DNA of 64,000 bases from the NCBI RefSeq assembly GCF_011305535.1, contig NZ_CP049905.1, positions 1,560,001 through 1,624,000 on the forward strand. Direction: 5' to 3'. The notes beneath the pieces were generated by a model. It ran no database searches. It was not told where the DNA came from and saw nothing but the letters and a program-made list of their open reading frames with translations. This document shows positions 21,249 to 30,843 of this stretch, in pieces (within the stretch, counting starts at the first letter, position 1; the number at the start of each line of letters is the position of its first letter). The DNA is from Diaphorobacter sp. HDW4B. GTDB lineage: Bacteria; Pseudomonadota; Gammaproteobacteria; Burkholderiales; Burkholderiaceae_C. A program made the position numbers and the translations under genes.

Positions 21249-22955
21249 TCACGAATACAGCTTGCCCGCCAGCATCTGCAGGTGCTCGACCACCGGGCCC
21301 AGTGCCAGCGATGGCAGAAACGTGAGGCCACCGACCACGAGAATCACGAAGACCAGCAGCCCCATGAACAAAGGTGTGGCCGTCGGGAAGGTGCCCGGTC
21401 CCGGCGGAACTGTCGCCTTGGCGGCCAGGCTTCCGGCCACGGCCAGCATCGGCAGCATGGTGAGGAAGCGACCGAACAACATCGCCAGGCCAATCGTGGT
21501 GTTGAAGAACGGCGTGTTGGCGTTCAAACCCGCAAACGCGGATCCGTTGTTGGCCGTGGCCGAGGTGTAGGCATAAAGAATCTCGGAGAAGCCGTGCGGG
21601 CCATGATTCGCCAGACTGGCATTGGTATCGGGCCAGACTGCGGCGAGTGCAGTGAACCCCAGCACGCATGCGGGATGCGCGAGCACCGCCAGCATCACCA
21701 GTTTGATTTCGCGCGCCTCGATCTTCTTGCCCAGAAACTCGGGCGTGCGGCCAATCATCATGCCCGCGACGAACACGGTCAGGATCGCGTATTGAATGAG
21801 GTTGATGATGCCCACACCATCCCCACCGAACACGCAGTTCAGCATCATCAACGCCAGCGGCGTGATGCTGGCCAGCGGCGTGAGCGAGCTGTGCATGGCG
21901 TTCACCGAACCCGTGGTGGCAGCGGTCGTCGTGGTCACGAACAAGGCCGTGTCGGCGATGCCGAAACGCAGCTCCTTGCCTTCCATGTTTCCGCCCGGCT
22001 GAGTGGTGCTCAAGGTCTGATCCGCACCGGCACGCGCCAGCAGATCGCTGCCGCTTTGCTCGGCATGGAAAGTGAGCGCCAGAAAGCCGATGAACATCAC
22101 CATGCAGGCACCGAACAGCACCCAGCCTTGGCGACGGCGCAGCAGCATCGAGCCGAACGCATAGGTCAGCGCAGCCGGAATCAGCAGCATCGAGAAGATA
22201 TGCACGATGTTGGTGAGCGGCGTGGGATTCTCGAACGGATGCGCCGCATTCATGCCGAAGAAGCCACCACCGTTGGTGCCTATGTGCTTGATGCTTTCCA
22301 GGCTCGCGATAGGGCCCATCAGAATGTTCTGCGTCGCGCCTTCCAGCGTGGTTGCGCTGACTTGCGAAGTCAGCGTCTGCGGCATGCCCTGCCACACGTA
22401 GAACAGCGCCACCACAAAGCACAGCGGCAGCATCACGCGCCACAGCACGCGCAGGTAATCCACCCAGTAATTGCCCACATCCTTGGCATTGGTTCGCGCC
22501 AATCCGCGAACAAAACCCGCGCCTACGGCCACGCCGGTCGTCGCACCCGCGAACATCAAAAACGTGATCACCACCATCTGCGTCGCGTTGGAGAGGCTGG
22601 CCTCGCCCGCATACGACTGCCAGTTGGTGTTGGTGATGAACGAAGCCGCCGTGTTGAACGCCAGATCGGGCGCCTGCGCCGCATTGCCCAGTTCGTTCAA
22701 CGGCAGACTTACCTGCAGCCGGAGCAGCAGATAACCGAGCAGCATCATCAGCGCGTTCGACACCACCAGCGCGATGCCGTAGCGCTTCCAGTCCATGCGC
22801 TCATCGGGATTCACGCCAATGACGCGGTAACTCCAGCGTTCGATGAACCAGTGCGATTCACCCGTAAAACAATGGGCAAGCCATTTGCCCATCACCACGG
22901 TCAGCGCGCCCACCAGGAGCAATACCACCGCATATTCAAGCCAAACCATCCACAT
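21249..22955 (-). CDS. kdpA: Potassium-transporting ATPase subunit KdpA
   Basis: 568 residues. The K+-selecting, channel-like subunit with about ten membrane spans and four selectivity-loop repeats: [46 protein letters not shown] and the [15 protein letters not shown] block are all visible. The C-terminus [17 protein letters not shown] is typical. It follows the small ORF at 22986 by 30 bases and a GGAGG-type site. Confidence 0.97.
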   Translation of the reverse strand: MWMVWLEYAVVLLLVGALTVVMGKWLAHCFTGESHWFIERWSYRVIGVNPDERMDWKRYGIALVVSNALMMLLGYLLLRLQVSLPLNELGNAAQAPDLAFNTAASFITNTNWQSYAGEASLSNATQMVVITFLMFAGATTGVAVGAGFVRGLARTNAKDVGNYWVDYLRVLWRVMLPLCFVVALFYVWQGMPQTLTSQVSATTLEGATQNILMGPIASLESIKHIGTNGGGFFGMNAAHPFENPTPLTNIVHIFSMLLIPAALTYAFGSMLLRRRQGWVLFGACMVMFIGFLALTFHAEQSGSDLLARAGADQTLSTTQPGGNMEGKELRFGIADTALFVTTTTAATTGSVNAMHSSLTPLASITPLALMMLNCVFGGDGVGIINLIQYAILTVFVAGMMIGRTPEFLGKKIEAREIKLVMLAVLAHPACVLGFTALAAVWPDTNASLANHGPHGFSEILYAYTSATANNGSAFAGLNANTPFFNTTIGLAMLFGRFLTMLPMLAVAGSLAAKATVPPGPGTFPTATPLFMGLLVFVILVVGGLTFLPSLALGPVVEHLQMLAGKLYS

Positions 22956-22985
22956 GTTCGTACCTCCTTGAATTCAACCAAACGA

Positions 22986-23069
22986 TCAAAGACGTACCAA
23001 TGCGGCGATCAGACCGAGCATCCCGCCAAAGCAGGCCACGGTCAGTGCGACGTAGACAAGATCCATCAT
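22986..23069 (-). CDS. Small membrane protein encoded between kdpF and kdpA
   Basis: 27 residues, one hydrophobic helix (MDLVYVALTVACFGGMLGLI) and a basic end ALVRL. AGGGG lies eight to ten bases before the first ATG; the second ATG one codon later would also serve. Short single-span proteins starting MDL.Y are found next to kdpF in other proteobacterial kdp operons and are sometimes mislabelled as ATPases. Function unknown; possibly a second regulatory or assembly peptide of the Kdp complex. Confidence 0.65.
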   Translation of the reverse strand: MMDLVYVALTVACFGGMLGLIAALVRL

Positions 23070-23083
23070 GGTGCGGCCCCTTG

Positions 23084-23182
23084 TCAAAATTTTTCAGGGC
23101 GCACAAGCGCATAGCCGAGGTAGGCAAAGAGGCCCAGGGCCACCGCTACCGCGATCCAATCAATCCAGTTCAGACTCCACAT
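23084..23182 (-). CDS. kdpF: K+-transporting ATPase small subunit KdpF
   Basis: 32 residues: a short lead (MWSLNWIDW), one membrane span, then YALVRPEKF, which is the characteristic C-terminal signature of KdpF. It stabilises the KdpABC complex in the membrane. GGGAGA lies upstream of the ATG. First gene of the operon, followed after 14 bases by a second very small membrane ORF. Confidence 0.88.
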   Translation of the reverse strand: MWSLNWIDWIAVAVALGLFAYLGYALVRPEKF

Positions 23183-23278
23183 TTCTTTCTCCCACGGCGC
23201 GATTTGGCCACGCCCATTGACGATGGGAGAACTGTAGAAATCGCCGCGTCAAGAACGGATTGAGAATGACGCGGGCGA

Positions 23279-23299
23279 CATCAAGATGGCATCAAGATG
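23279..23299 (-). promoter_or_regulatory. Tandem direct repeat upstream of kdpF, candidate KdpE operator
   Basis: The ten-base word CATCTTGATG (minus strand) occurs twice with an 11-base period (23290-23299 and 23279-23288). OmpR/PhoB-family regulators such as KdpE bind direct repeats with this period, upstream of or overlapping the -35 region. It lies about 100 bases before the kdpF start. A CATTCT about 12 bases further on is a possible -10. Confidence 0.5.
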
Positions 23300-23337
23300 C
23301 CCTGTGAACAAGGATAGGGTAGGGATAAGGACAAGGA

Positions 23338-24636
23338 TCAGGCGGTCTTGGCCGATGCGGCTGCGACCTTGGCAGCCAGGCGCTGCACACGCCACGCAAA
23401 CCCGAACACGACGGCCAGCACGACCAGCGCCATCGCGCCCACGCCACTCCAGCCCATGTGATTGAGGAACCAGCCCGCGCCCGCTCCCAGAATGCTGGAG
23501 CCCATGTAGTAGCTCCACAGATAAAGCGACGAAGCGTGCCCCTTGTTCTGCGCCGCCATGCGCCCCACCCAACCGCTCGCGATCGAATGCGCGATGAAGA
23601 AACCTGCGGTGATCAACACGATGCCGAGCACGATCAGCGCAAGACTCGTGACGTGGTGCCCGATCATCGTGCTGAGCACGCCCGCCGTCATGATGGACGC
23701 GCCAACGATCAGCACCTTGCCGCGCCCCATTCGATCCGCAAACGCGCCCGCCAGCGGCGAAGCGAACATGCCGAAGATGTAGGCGTAGAAGAAATAGCTG
23801 ATCTGCACCTGACTCAAGCGATACGGCTCGTCGCTCAGCAGAAAGCCAGCGTAGTTGTAGATGCTGACGAACACGCCCATCAGTCCGAACGAGATGACGA
23901 ACAGCGACACCAGCCCCTCATGCCGCAGATGCTGCGACCACGCCTTGATGTGATAAGCCGCGCCCAGCCCCGTCTTGCGCACGAAATTGCGTGACGGCGG
24001 CAACAACCAGATGAAGCCGAACGCCACCAGCAGATCCAGCACCGACAGCGCCGCCAGCGCATGCCGCCAGCCAAAGAAATCCGTCAACACACTGGTGCCG
24101 ATCCGCCCCACCATCCCGCCAAACGCCGTGCCGCCCACATACAGCCCCATCGAAAAGCCCAAGCCTTTGGGATCGATCTCTTCAAACAGATAGGCCATCA
24201 CCACCGCAGGCACACCGCCAAGCAGAATGCCTTCCAGCAAACGCGCCGCGAGCAACGCATGCCACTGCGGCAAGAACGAAGCCGCCAGATTGCACAACGC
24301 CGCCAACGCGAGCGACACAAAAATCAGCTTGCGCCGCCCCAGCCCTTCCGACAACGCACCCGCCACCACAATCGAAATCGCCAGACTGGCCGTGGTCAGC
24401 GACAATGCCAGCGCGCTTTGCGCAGGGCTTACCTGATAAGTTGCCGCCAATTCAGGCAACAGCGGTTGCACGCAATACAGCAGCGAAAACGTGGCAAAGC
24501 CCACCAGAAACAGGGCCAGGCTGACACGCCAGTATTCAGGGGTGCCGCGTTGAATCCATACCGGAGCCTTGGGTTCGGCTTGCAGAGAAGAGGCCGTGGA
24601 TGCGCTGGAATGAGCGTCCTGGACGGTACGATTCAT
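23338..24636 (-). CDS. MFS transporter (drug/metabolite exporter, YnfM-like)
   Basis: 432 residues, twelve predicted membrane spans, after a 35-residue hydrophilic lead. The loop between spans 2 and 3 has the MFS signature GALSEGLGRRKLIF, and the matching loop in the second half reads AGAFADRMGRGKVLI. Overall most like the YnfM/arabinose-efflux branch of MFS. The substrate is not predictable. Its ATG (24636) overlaps the ATG of the longest form of the divergent membrane protein gene, so the two genes have almost no space between them. Confidence 0.82.
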   Translation of the reverse strand: MNRTVQDAHSSASTASSLQAEPKAPVWIQRGTPEYWRVSLALFLVGFATFSLLYCVQPLLPELAATYQVSPAQSALALSLTTASLAISIVVAGALSEGLGRRKLIFVSLALAALCNLAASFLPQWHALLAARLLEGILLGGVPAVVMAYLFEEIDPKGLGFSMGLYVGGTAFGGMVGRIGTSVLTDFFGWRHALAALSVLDLLVAFGFIWLLPPSRNFVRKTGLGAAYHIKAWSQHLRHEGLVSLFVISFGLMGVFVSIYNYAGFLLSDEPYRLSQVQISYFFYAYIFGMFASPLAGAFADRMGRGKVLIVGASIMTAGVLSTMIGHHVTSLALIVLGIVLITAGFFIAHSIASGWVGRMAAQNKGHASSLYLWSYYMGSSILGAGAGWFLNHMGWSGVGAMALVVLAVVFGFAWRVQRLAAKVAAASAKTA

Positions 24637-24664
24637 GGACAAACGAAAGAAGAAAACGAGAGCA

Positions 24665-26125
24665 ATGCAAGATTGTGCACCTCAAGAACAAACTTCGCCC
24701 CATGCGGCGAGATTGCCCGGACAAGCGCTCGGTGCAAGCACGTCCGTGCGCAAAGGCTTAGCGATCAATGCACTGACCACTTTTTGGTTGCTTCTCAGCC
24801 TTGTTTATCTGGCATGGCTGATCGTTTTCTGGCCAGGTGTCCTGGGCGAAGACAGCGCAGCCATCCTCATGGAAGTGGACAAGCCCGAATTGTTTCGATC
24901 GGGCAAGAGTGTCTTCTGGTACTACTTCGTGCGCGGCACATACGGCGTCACCCATCGGGTGGAGTTGCCCATCCTGATCCTGATGCTGTTGTGTGCATTC
25001 TTCTTTGCACGCATGTTGGCCTGGCTCTGGGAACGGGGATGCAAAAAAACGTCCATCTTCTTGCTTCTGTACATCTGCATGACGCCCCATATGGTCTATT
25101 TCACGGGGACGCTCTATCCGGATGCCATTTTTGCCGTTGCATCCACGGCATTGCTATTTGAACTCTGGCTGGTTTGCACCCACCGTCGGCTGACGCGGAT
25201 GTCCTTCTGGGTTCTTGCTCTGGCCCTGCCCTTTGCCATATTCGCCCGCGCCAACGGCATTCTTTTTCTGGTGCCCACCGTGCTCGCCATTCTGTTTGTG
25301 CGTGGCAAAAGTCGCTACGTGCTTGCGGCCTTGATTGCCTTCTGGTGCGCGCTCAGCTTCGTTGGCTCACAGTTTCACCGCTCAACGGCGCAGAGCGCAA
25401 CGCACTCGCTCGTCCTTTTTGAAACGGTCAAGCTGATGCACCCACGCGCAATGAACGACTTCTGGAGGCAGATGCCTGGCATGAATGATCCATGGGTTCT
25501 GCAGGCCCCCAAGCTGTCACCGCGCACCCTGGAAATTCTTGAGGGATACCGCCCCAAGGAACTGTATTTGGCCTATTCCGATCCGGCCTATTGGGACATG
25601 CTGGTGTTTCATCCCTCCGGCCCTCAATTGCTGGGGCTGACCGAAGAGCAGAACCGCGAACTGACGCGCGAATTCTTCCGCTACAACCTTTGGCACAACC
25701 TTCCGGACGTGATCGGTAGCCGCGTCAATGTCCTGCTTTCCGCCGCATTGGCCCAAGGGGGATTTCCCGCACTCAACTATGCGCCTTATGTTCTCAACCG
25801 CATCAAAACCAAATCCAAACTGCGTCGCTTCGGCTTGGTTCAAGCCGAAAACGCATTGCGGGACGTCCACAAACACAGCTACCAGTTCCGATGGCTGCTT
25901 TGGACACCATGGCTCGGCCTGGGTCTGTTGCTGCTCGTGTTGTGGAAGGGTGTCCAGTCCAAGAACGGGCCGATATTGCTGGTGAGCGTATTCGCTGCGC
26001 TCCAGTTTGCAGCCATCGCGGCATTTGCCTCCGCAGGCGAGTATCGGTATTTGCTGCCGTTCTTCACATTGCCGCTCGCATTGATTCCCATGTTGCTTGC
26101 AACCAAACCGGCCAAGACAAGCTAG
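24665..26125 (+). CDS. Polytopic membrane protein, GT-C-like, paralogue of the protein at 30844
   Basis: 486 residues with about ten membrane spans. I do not recognise a named family with certainty. The first extracytoplasmic loop has FWPGVLGEDS, an acidic motif in the place where GT-C glycosyltransferases carry their catalytic acidic residues. A long hydrophilic loop (about 250-350) is followed by FFRYNLWHN and later EYRYLLPFFTLPL. The gene at 30844 shares all these blocks. The neighbouring polyprenol-type glycosyltransferase suggests it moves a sugar from a lipid carrier on the periplasmic side; that is inference. The frame is open from an ATG at 24635, which coincides with the divergent MFS start; 24665 is preferred, though its ribosome binding site is weak. 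Confidence 0.6.
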   Translation: MQDCAPQEQTSPHAARLPGQALGASTSVRKGLAINALTTFWLLLSLVYLAWLIVFWPGVLGEDSAAILMEVDKPELFRSGKSVFWYYFVRGTYGVTHRVELPILILMLLCAFFFARMLAWLWERGCKKTSIFLLLYICMTPHMVYFTGTLYPDAIFAVASTALLFELWLVCTHRRLTRMSFWVLALALPFAIFARANGILFLVPTVLAILFVRGKSRYVLAALIAFWCALSFVGSQFHRSTAQSATHSLVLFETVKLMHPRAMNDFWRQMPGMNDPWVLQAPKLSPRTLEILEGYRPKELYLAYSDPAYWDMLVFHPSGPQLLGLTEEQNRELTREFFRYNLWHNLPDVIGSRVNVLLSAALAQGGFPALNYAPYVLNRIKTKSKLRRFGLVQAENALRDVHKHSYQFRWLLWTPWLGLGLLLLVLWKGVQSKNGPILLVSVFAALQFAAIAAFASAGEYRYLLPFFTLPLALIPMLLATKPAKTS

Positions 26126-26150
26126 TCAACGCGTTTCACTAGATGGTTGA

Positions 26151-26168
26151 GGCATTTTGTAAAATGCC
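26151..26168. other. Stem-loop between the membrane gene and prfC
   Basis: GGCATTTT (26151-26158) pairs with AAAATGCC (26161-26168) across two bases, 26 bases after the upstream stop codon. It may be a weak terminator. Confidence 0.45.
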
Positions 26169-26231
26169 GAAATATGCCGTGATTTTTCACAATCACTGCC
26201 TCCGAATACCCCGCTTCCCCTGGATCCCCCC

Positions 26232-27857
26232 TTGACTTACGCCCCCGAAACACGGCGCCGCCGCACCTTTGCCATCATTTCCCACCCTGACGCAGGTAAG
26301 ACCACGCTGACGGAAAAGCTGCTGCTGTTCTCGGGCGCGATCCAGATCGCCGGTGCCGTGAAGGGCCGCAAGGCCAGCCGCCACGCCACATCCGACTGGA
26401 TGGAAATCGAAAAGCAACGCGGTATCTCGGTCGCATCGTCGGTGATGCAGATGAGCTACCGCGACCACGTCATCAACCTGCTCGACACCCCCGGCCACAA
26501 GGACTTCTCGGAAGACACCTACCGCGTGCTGACCGCCGTGGACTCGGCGCTCATGGTGATCGACGCCGCCAACGGTGTGGAAGCGCAGACCCGCCGCCTG
26601 ATCGAGGTCTGCCGCCAGCGCGACACGCCCATCATCACCTTCGTGAACAAGATGGACCGCGAAGTGCGCGACCCGCTCGACATCCTCGACGAAGTGGAAC
26701 GCGAACTCGGCATGCCCTGCTGCCCCATCACCTGGCCTGTCGGTCAGGGCAAGAGCTTCGGCGGCATCATCAACCTGCGCACGCAAAGCATGACCGTGTT
26801 CGCACCCGGCAGCGAAAAGCGCCCACAGGATTTCGAAACCATTCCACTCAGCGAAGCCGACAAGCTGCGCGCGCGCTTCGGCAAGGCTTTTGACGACGCT
26901 CTTGAAAGCATGGAGCTCGCCGTCGGCGCATCCGCCGAATGGGACCATGAAGCCTTCCTCGCAGGCAAGCTCACACCCGTGTTCTTCGGCTCCGGTGTGA
27001 ACAACTTCGGTGTGATGGAAGTGCTCGACGCCGTCGTCGACATGTCCCCGCCACCCGGCCCGCGCAAGAGCACGCTCATCGTCAACAAACAGCCCGTAGA
27101 AAAGATCATCCAGCCAGAAGACGACAGTTTCTCCGGCGTGGTGTTCAAAGTGCAGGCCAACATGGACGCCAACCACCGCGACCGCATCGCCTTCGTGCGC
27201 GTGGCCTCCGGCAAGTACACGCCCGGCATGAAGATGAAGGTGCAACGCACGGCCAAGGAACTGCGCCCCACATCGGTCGTCACCTTCATGAGCCAACGCC
27301 GCGAAGCCGTGGACGAAGCCTACGCAGGCGACATCATCGGCTTCACCATCCACGGCGGCGTGCAGCTCGGCGACACCATCACCGACGGCCCAAACCTGCA
27401 GTTCACCGGCCTGCCATTCTTCGCCCCCGAACTGTTCATGACCGTGGTGCTGCGCAACCCGCTGCGCACCAAGCAATTGCAGCAAGGCCTGATGCAGCTC
27501 GGCGAAGAAGGCGCGATCCAGGTCTTCAAACCCGAAGCCGGCGGCAACATGCTGCTCGGCGCTGTCGGCCAACTGCAGTTCGAAGTGGTGCAGCACCGTT
27601 TGAACACCGAATACGACTGCGACATTCGTCTGGAAGGTTGCCAGTACACGGGCGCGCGCTGGATCACTGCGGATACGCCCGCCGAATTGCGCGATTTCGA
27701 AAACGCCTATCCGCTGCGCATGGCGCGGGACGCTGCTGATACGCTGGCATATCTGTGCACCAGCCCTTATGACGTGCGACTGGCGCAGGAGCGGTTTCCG
27801 AAGATCCACTTCCATCCGCTGCGCGAGCATGCGGGGTTGGCGTTGCAAGCTAGTTAG
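26232..27857 (+). CDS. prfC: Peptide chain release factor 3
   Basis: 541 residues. A GTPase that recycles RF1/RF2 after termination. G1 is in ISHPDAGKTTLTEK, the switch regions include QRGISVASSVMQM, G3 is DTPGHKDFSEDTYR, and G4 is FVNKMDRE. The domain-3 blocks such as GAVGQLQFEVVQHRL are typical. The start is a TTG at 26232 (frame TTG ACT TAC), which fits the family's N-terminus; I see no ATG in frame. It interrupts the glycan-modification genes on both sides. Confidence 0.95.
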   Translation: MTYAPETRRRRTFAIISHPDAGKTTLTEKLLLFSGAIQIAGAVKGRKASRHATSDWMEIEKQRGISVASSVMQMSYRDHVINLLDTPGHKDFSEDTYRVLTAVDSALMVIDAANGVEAQTRRLIEVCRQRDTPIITFVNKMDREVRDPLDILDEVERELGMPCCPITWPVGQGKSFGGIINLRTQSMTVFAPGSEKRPQDFETIPLSEADKLRARFGKAFDDALESMELAVGASAEWDHEAFLAGKLTPVFFGSGVNNFGVMEVLDAVVDMSPPPGPRKSTLIVNKQPVEKIIQPEDDSFSGVVFKVQANMDANHRDRIAFVRVASGKYTPGMKMKVQRTAKELRPTSVVTFMSQRREAVDEAYAGDIIGFTIHGGVQLGDTITDGPNLQFTGLPFFAPELFMTVVLRNPLRTKQLQQGLMQLGEEGAIQVFKPEAGGNMLLGAVGQLQFEVVQHRLNTEYDCDIRLEGCQYTGARWITADTPAELRDFENAYPLRMARDAADTLAYLCTSPYDVRLAQERFPKIHFHPLREHAGLALQAS

Positions 27858-27904
27858 AACTGAAGCCGTTTGTCGGATGGGCGTCTAACTGCGGCTATCC
27901 GACA

Positions 27905-30442
27905 CTATTGCGATGGAGGCGTTACCTCTTTCGCGAAAGCCTCACCATTCACGGCAAACCACTCCACCCCGCGCGTCGTGCCAAGCCAACGAAGCGAGCG
28001 ATTTCCAATCAGCGACTGCTTGAGATTGGAGGGCGCCGCAACTCTGAATGCACCAGTTCTAGAGAAGTCGAAACGCTCGGGATGCACATGGACATGCACT
28101 TGATCGAGGGCTGCGGCAACAACGAAGAATGCGTCCGGTTGCTGAGCCTCTGCATCGAGATAGAACCCCAGATGCTGGTAGCGATTAACTTTGCTCCACT
28201 CCGAATCGGGCAACCCCAACTTGTCCCAGAAGGCCTTATGGGGATAATAGAGAACGCTGTTCACCGTTGGCACACCTACAGCTGCCAACGTCAATGGTCC
28301 AATGCCATCCCCATTGACTACGAGTGTGCGCAAAGGTTGACCCGTATGCCGCGAATCCGTCACGAACGGACTAGTTTCGGCGGAAAGCCTCACATCGCGT
28401 GGAGCCCTACTGATCGGATTGAACACCAGCGACGTCATCAGATGCAGCACTACCATCATCGCCACCGCAGCAGCCATCCGGTCGCGAGCCATCCACCAGC
28501 AGACGTAGGCACCACCTATCATCATTGCTGCTACATACACAGGGCTGTTTGTCGGGAAAAAGTCGACAGGCGTTGATGAGATAGCAGCTCCAACCAACAC
28601 CCCACTGGTCAACGTCAGCACTGCCGGAACAACCCAGCGATTGGTCTTGTTGCCGGAGATGCAGGCCAGATCGGCGTCCCGGTTTCCCGCAACCAACGAG
28701 ATCAGGACAATTGTCGCAAGCCCCAGCCCCACGTCCATCCGAGTGGTCGGCATGTTTCCCCACAAAGTGATCTTGGCTAACCAGACAGGGACACCAACAA
28801 AGCAATAGAGCCAGAAGCAGGCAATGAACGCCGCGCAAGCGAGAACAGTCCAGCGATGCCCCGTGGAACGAAGGAAATGTCGCACAGTGAGAAATACCAA
28901 CAAAAGCGGCAGAAAGAAGTACGAGCTCGCCTCTGACTCATTGGTTGCAGTTCCCGGCGCACGCACTACCGTCTCCACATTGGCGTAGCCGCGCAAATGC
29001 CACCACCACGACATGTCACCACCAGGCATGGCGCCTCGACGCCCCGGATATTCTGTCGCCTGCATCAAAGCGACCGCGTCACGCGTATCCAGCCACCAAC
29101 TGCCCAGAATCGCGCCGACGATCATCAGGGCACTACCCAGCCCGATCAATTGGGCATAGCCGAAGCGAAGCTGCGACCGTTGCTCTATGCCCCAACCCAC
29201 GCCCACGAAGACTAGAACGCTCGCAAGAACAATGAGCCACGTTGGATACAGAACAAGAAACCACGCTGCCAACAACCATCCCAATATAGCTCCAAGCAAT
29301 AACGCCTTATGACCACTCTTTGTTCTGAGCAAATGAGCGACTACAACAAAAGCAAAAGCTGGAAACATCGTGGCGTACAACGGCCAGTTGGACCAAGCCG
29401 CAGCATACGGCGCCACGCTGAACATGATCGACAAACCAAAATTCAGCGCCCTTTGATCAGGGCGCAAAAGATTGAGCAGACACCAGGCTGCTAGCAACCC
29501 TCCCCAGAATGGCAGTTGCCATTGCCAGCTCATCGCTTGGCGCAGAGGCAAAAAGAAATATCCCCACGTAGCAGGCCGAGCAATAGCAGCCCACTGCAGC
29601 ACGGGGACGCCAGTCATGCCAGCAACGCCCATGTTCTGGCCGCCCAAACCGATATTCGTATTCAGAACTGGAAACGGCGGTTTGTGGTGGATTTGCGCCA
29701 AGACGTTCGGTAGTTGAACACCCCATTCATCGCCTCGAACCGGGCGGTCTTTGAGCAAGGTGGTTCTATTACCCTGTACATCCAAAAAGCTTTGGCCAAA
29801 ATGGCTTTTGAGTAACCAGCCCACAGAACTCCCCGTTACTCCGCAAGCCACCAACAACGCGAAAATTCCGGCAACGATGAAATAAGTGGCATTTCCGTGA
29901 AATAGACGAAGTTCTGAGCCACCGCGTCTCGTCCATTTACGATCTTTGAAAAAGATAAACACGATGGCACAGATGATGACCACCAGAATCAGCCAATGTC
30001 GTTTCAATACCTTCTGCACAATGAGCACAGGTGCTCCGGCAGAAACGCTCCTCAATGCAACATTGGACCCATTGGGCAACACTGCGACCAATTTAATAGG
30101 GTGCACTCCTGCACCTGGAGCGCTCTTCAATCGGACAGACCAATTGAAACCTACCCCCGCTTGACCGCCTGTGAACTCGCTTCCGGTGGGGATATCCTCT
30201 CGCGGTGCCCACGTCAGATAACCAGATGAAAAGTTCTCCTTTCCGATCGATAATTGCAACGTCGGAAATTCAACTCCATGCTCCCCCCCCACCACCCATC
30301 CCCGCATATGAAGCGTCTGGGTTGCAGGCTCATAGTCCCAACTCTCCAAAGCACCGGCCATCCTCAACGGCTCAGAGGCATTCGCCAACCCGATCAACGA
30401 ACAGAGCCCCAGAGCAATTACCCAAAAAAAACGCATCACCAT
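27905..30442 (-). CDS. Large polytopic membrane protein with N-terminal beta-sandwich-like periplasmic domain
   Basis: 845 residues. A signal-like segment (1-23) leads to a soluble region (about 25-135) with the pattern MRGWVV...P.L.L.IG......G..W.PRED.P......GF.W...L....GVH.IKL, which looks like a carbohydrate-protein beta-sandwich. About twelve membrane spans follow. The first large loop has RPVRGDEWGVQLPNVLAQ, an acidic pair (DE) that would fit a GT-C type catalytic site. The C-terminal 140 residues are soluble. I do not know the family; glycosyltransferase or polysaccharide-assembly protein is inference. It lies between prfC and the AT-rich gene and is transcribed against both. Confidence 0.55.
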   Translation of the reverse strand: MVMRFFWVIALGLCSLIGLANASEPLRMAGALESWDYEPATQTLHMRGWVVGGEHGVEFPTLQLSIGKENFSSGYLTWAPREDIPTGSEFTGGQAGVGFNWSVRLKSAPGAGVHPIKLVAVLPNGSNVALRSVSAGAPVLIVQKVLKRHWLILVVIICAIVFIFFKDRKWTRRGGSELRLFHGNATYFIVAGIFALLVACGVTGSSVGWLLKSHFGQSFLDVQGNRTTLLKDRPVRGDEWGVQLPNVLAQIHHKPPFPVLNTNIGLGGQNMGVAGMTGVPVLQWAAIARPATWGYFFLPLRQAMSWQWQLPFWGGLLAAWCLLNLLRPDQRALNFGLSIMFSVAPYAAAWSNWPLYATMFPAFAFVVVAHLLRTKSGHKALLLGAILGWLLAAWFLVLYPTWLIVLASVLVFVGVGWGIEQRSQLRFGYAQLIGLGSALMIVGAILGSWWLDTRDAVALMQATEYPGRRGAMPGGDMSWWWHLRGYANVETVVRAPGTATNESEASSYFFLPLLLVFLTVRHFLRSTGHRWTVLACAAFIACFWLYCFVGVPVWLAKITLWGNMPTTRMDVGLGLATIVLISLVAGNRDADLACISGNKTNRWVVPAVLTLTSGVLVGAAISSTPVDFFPTNSPVYVAAMMIGGAYVCWWMARDRMAAAVAMMVVLHLMTSLVFNPISRAPRDVRLSAETSPFVTDSRHTGQPLRTLVVNGDGIGPLTLAAVGVPTVNSVLYYPHKAFWDKLGLPDSEWSKVNRYQHLGFYLDAEAQQPDAFFVVAAALDQVHVHVHPERFDFSRTGAFRVAAPSNLKQSLIGNRSLRWLGTTRGVEWFAVNGEAFAKEVTPPSQ

Positions 30443-30843
30443 AATTAGAAAACTGAGAGAAAATTAGCGCTTCTTGACACTTGTGAAGCAGGTGGCGCCC
30501 TAAGTTCGTTGCGCATCAGACTTGGAAGAGCTTCCGTAGATGCTCTGTATGTATCCTCTTGTGCGCGTATCGCCAATACCAATGCTCCAAGAAGCGACAC
30601 ACTCACTTAGTCATCCTTGTATCATAACGGCACTGTAGATCAAAAAAGAACGCAGACCTTCGCTCCCCCACTCAACCCAACAGCAACCAAGGAACAAGCA
30701 CGCGGAAAAACACTTTTTCGCCTACGATTCATAAAAAAGCAAGGCAGTTTTTTGAGATGTCAAGGTTATGCAGAGATTGGCATATTTCGTTGAGCATCCG
30801 ACCGGCCATTCATCGACAACCTTACGTCCAAACATAATTCAGC
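30443..30843. other. AT-rich intergenic stretch between divergent membrane-protein genes
   Basis: 401 bases with no gene. It is visibly richer in A and T than the flanks and should hold the promoters of the two divergent genes. A TTGACA occurs at 30474-30479 on the plus strand, but no -10 at a suitable distance. Confidence 0.5.

Noticed and set aside
23300-23340. AAGGATAGGG-like repeated words 3' of the MFS gene
   Set aside because: Irregular purine-rich sequence with no consistent unit or stem.
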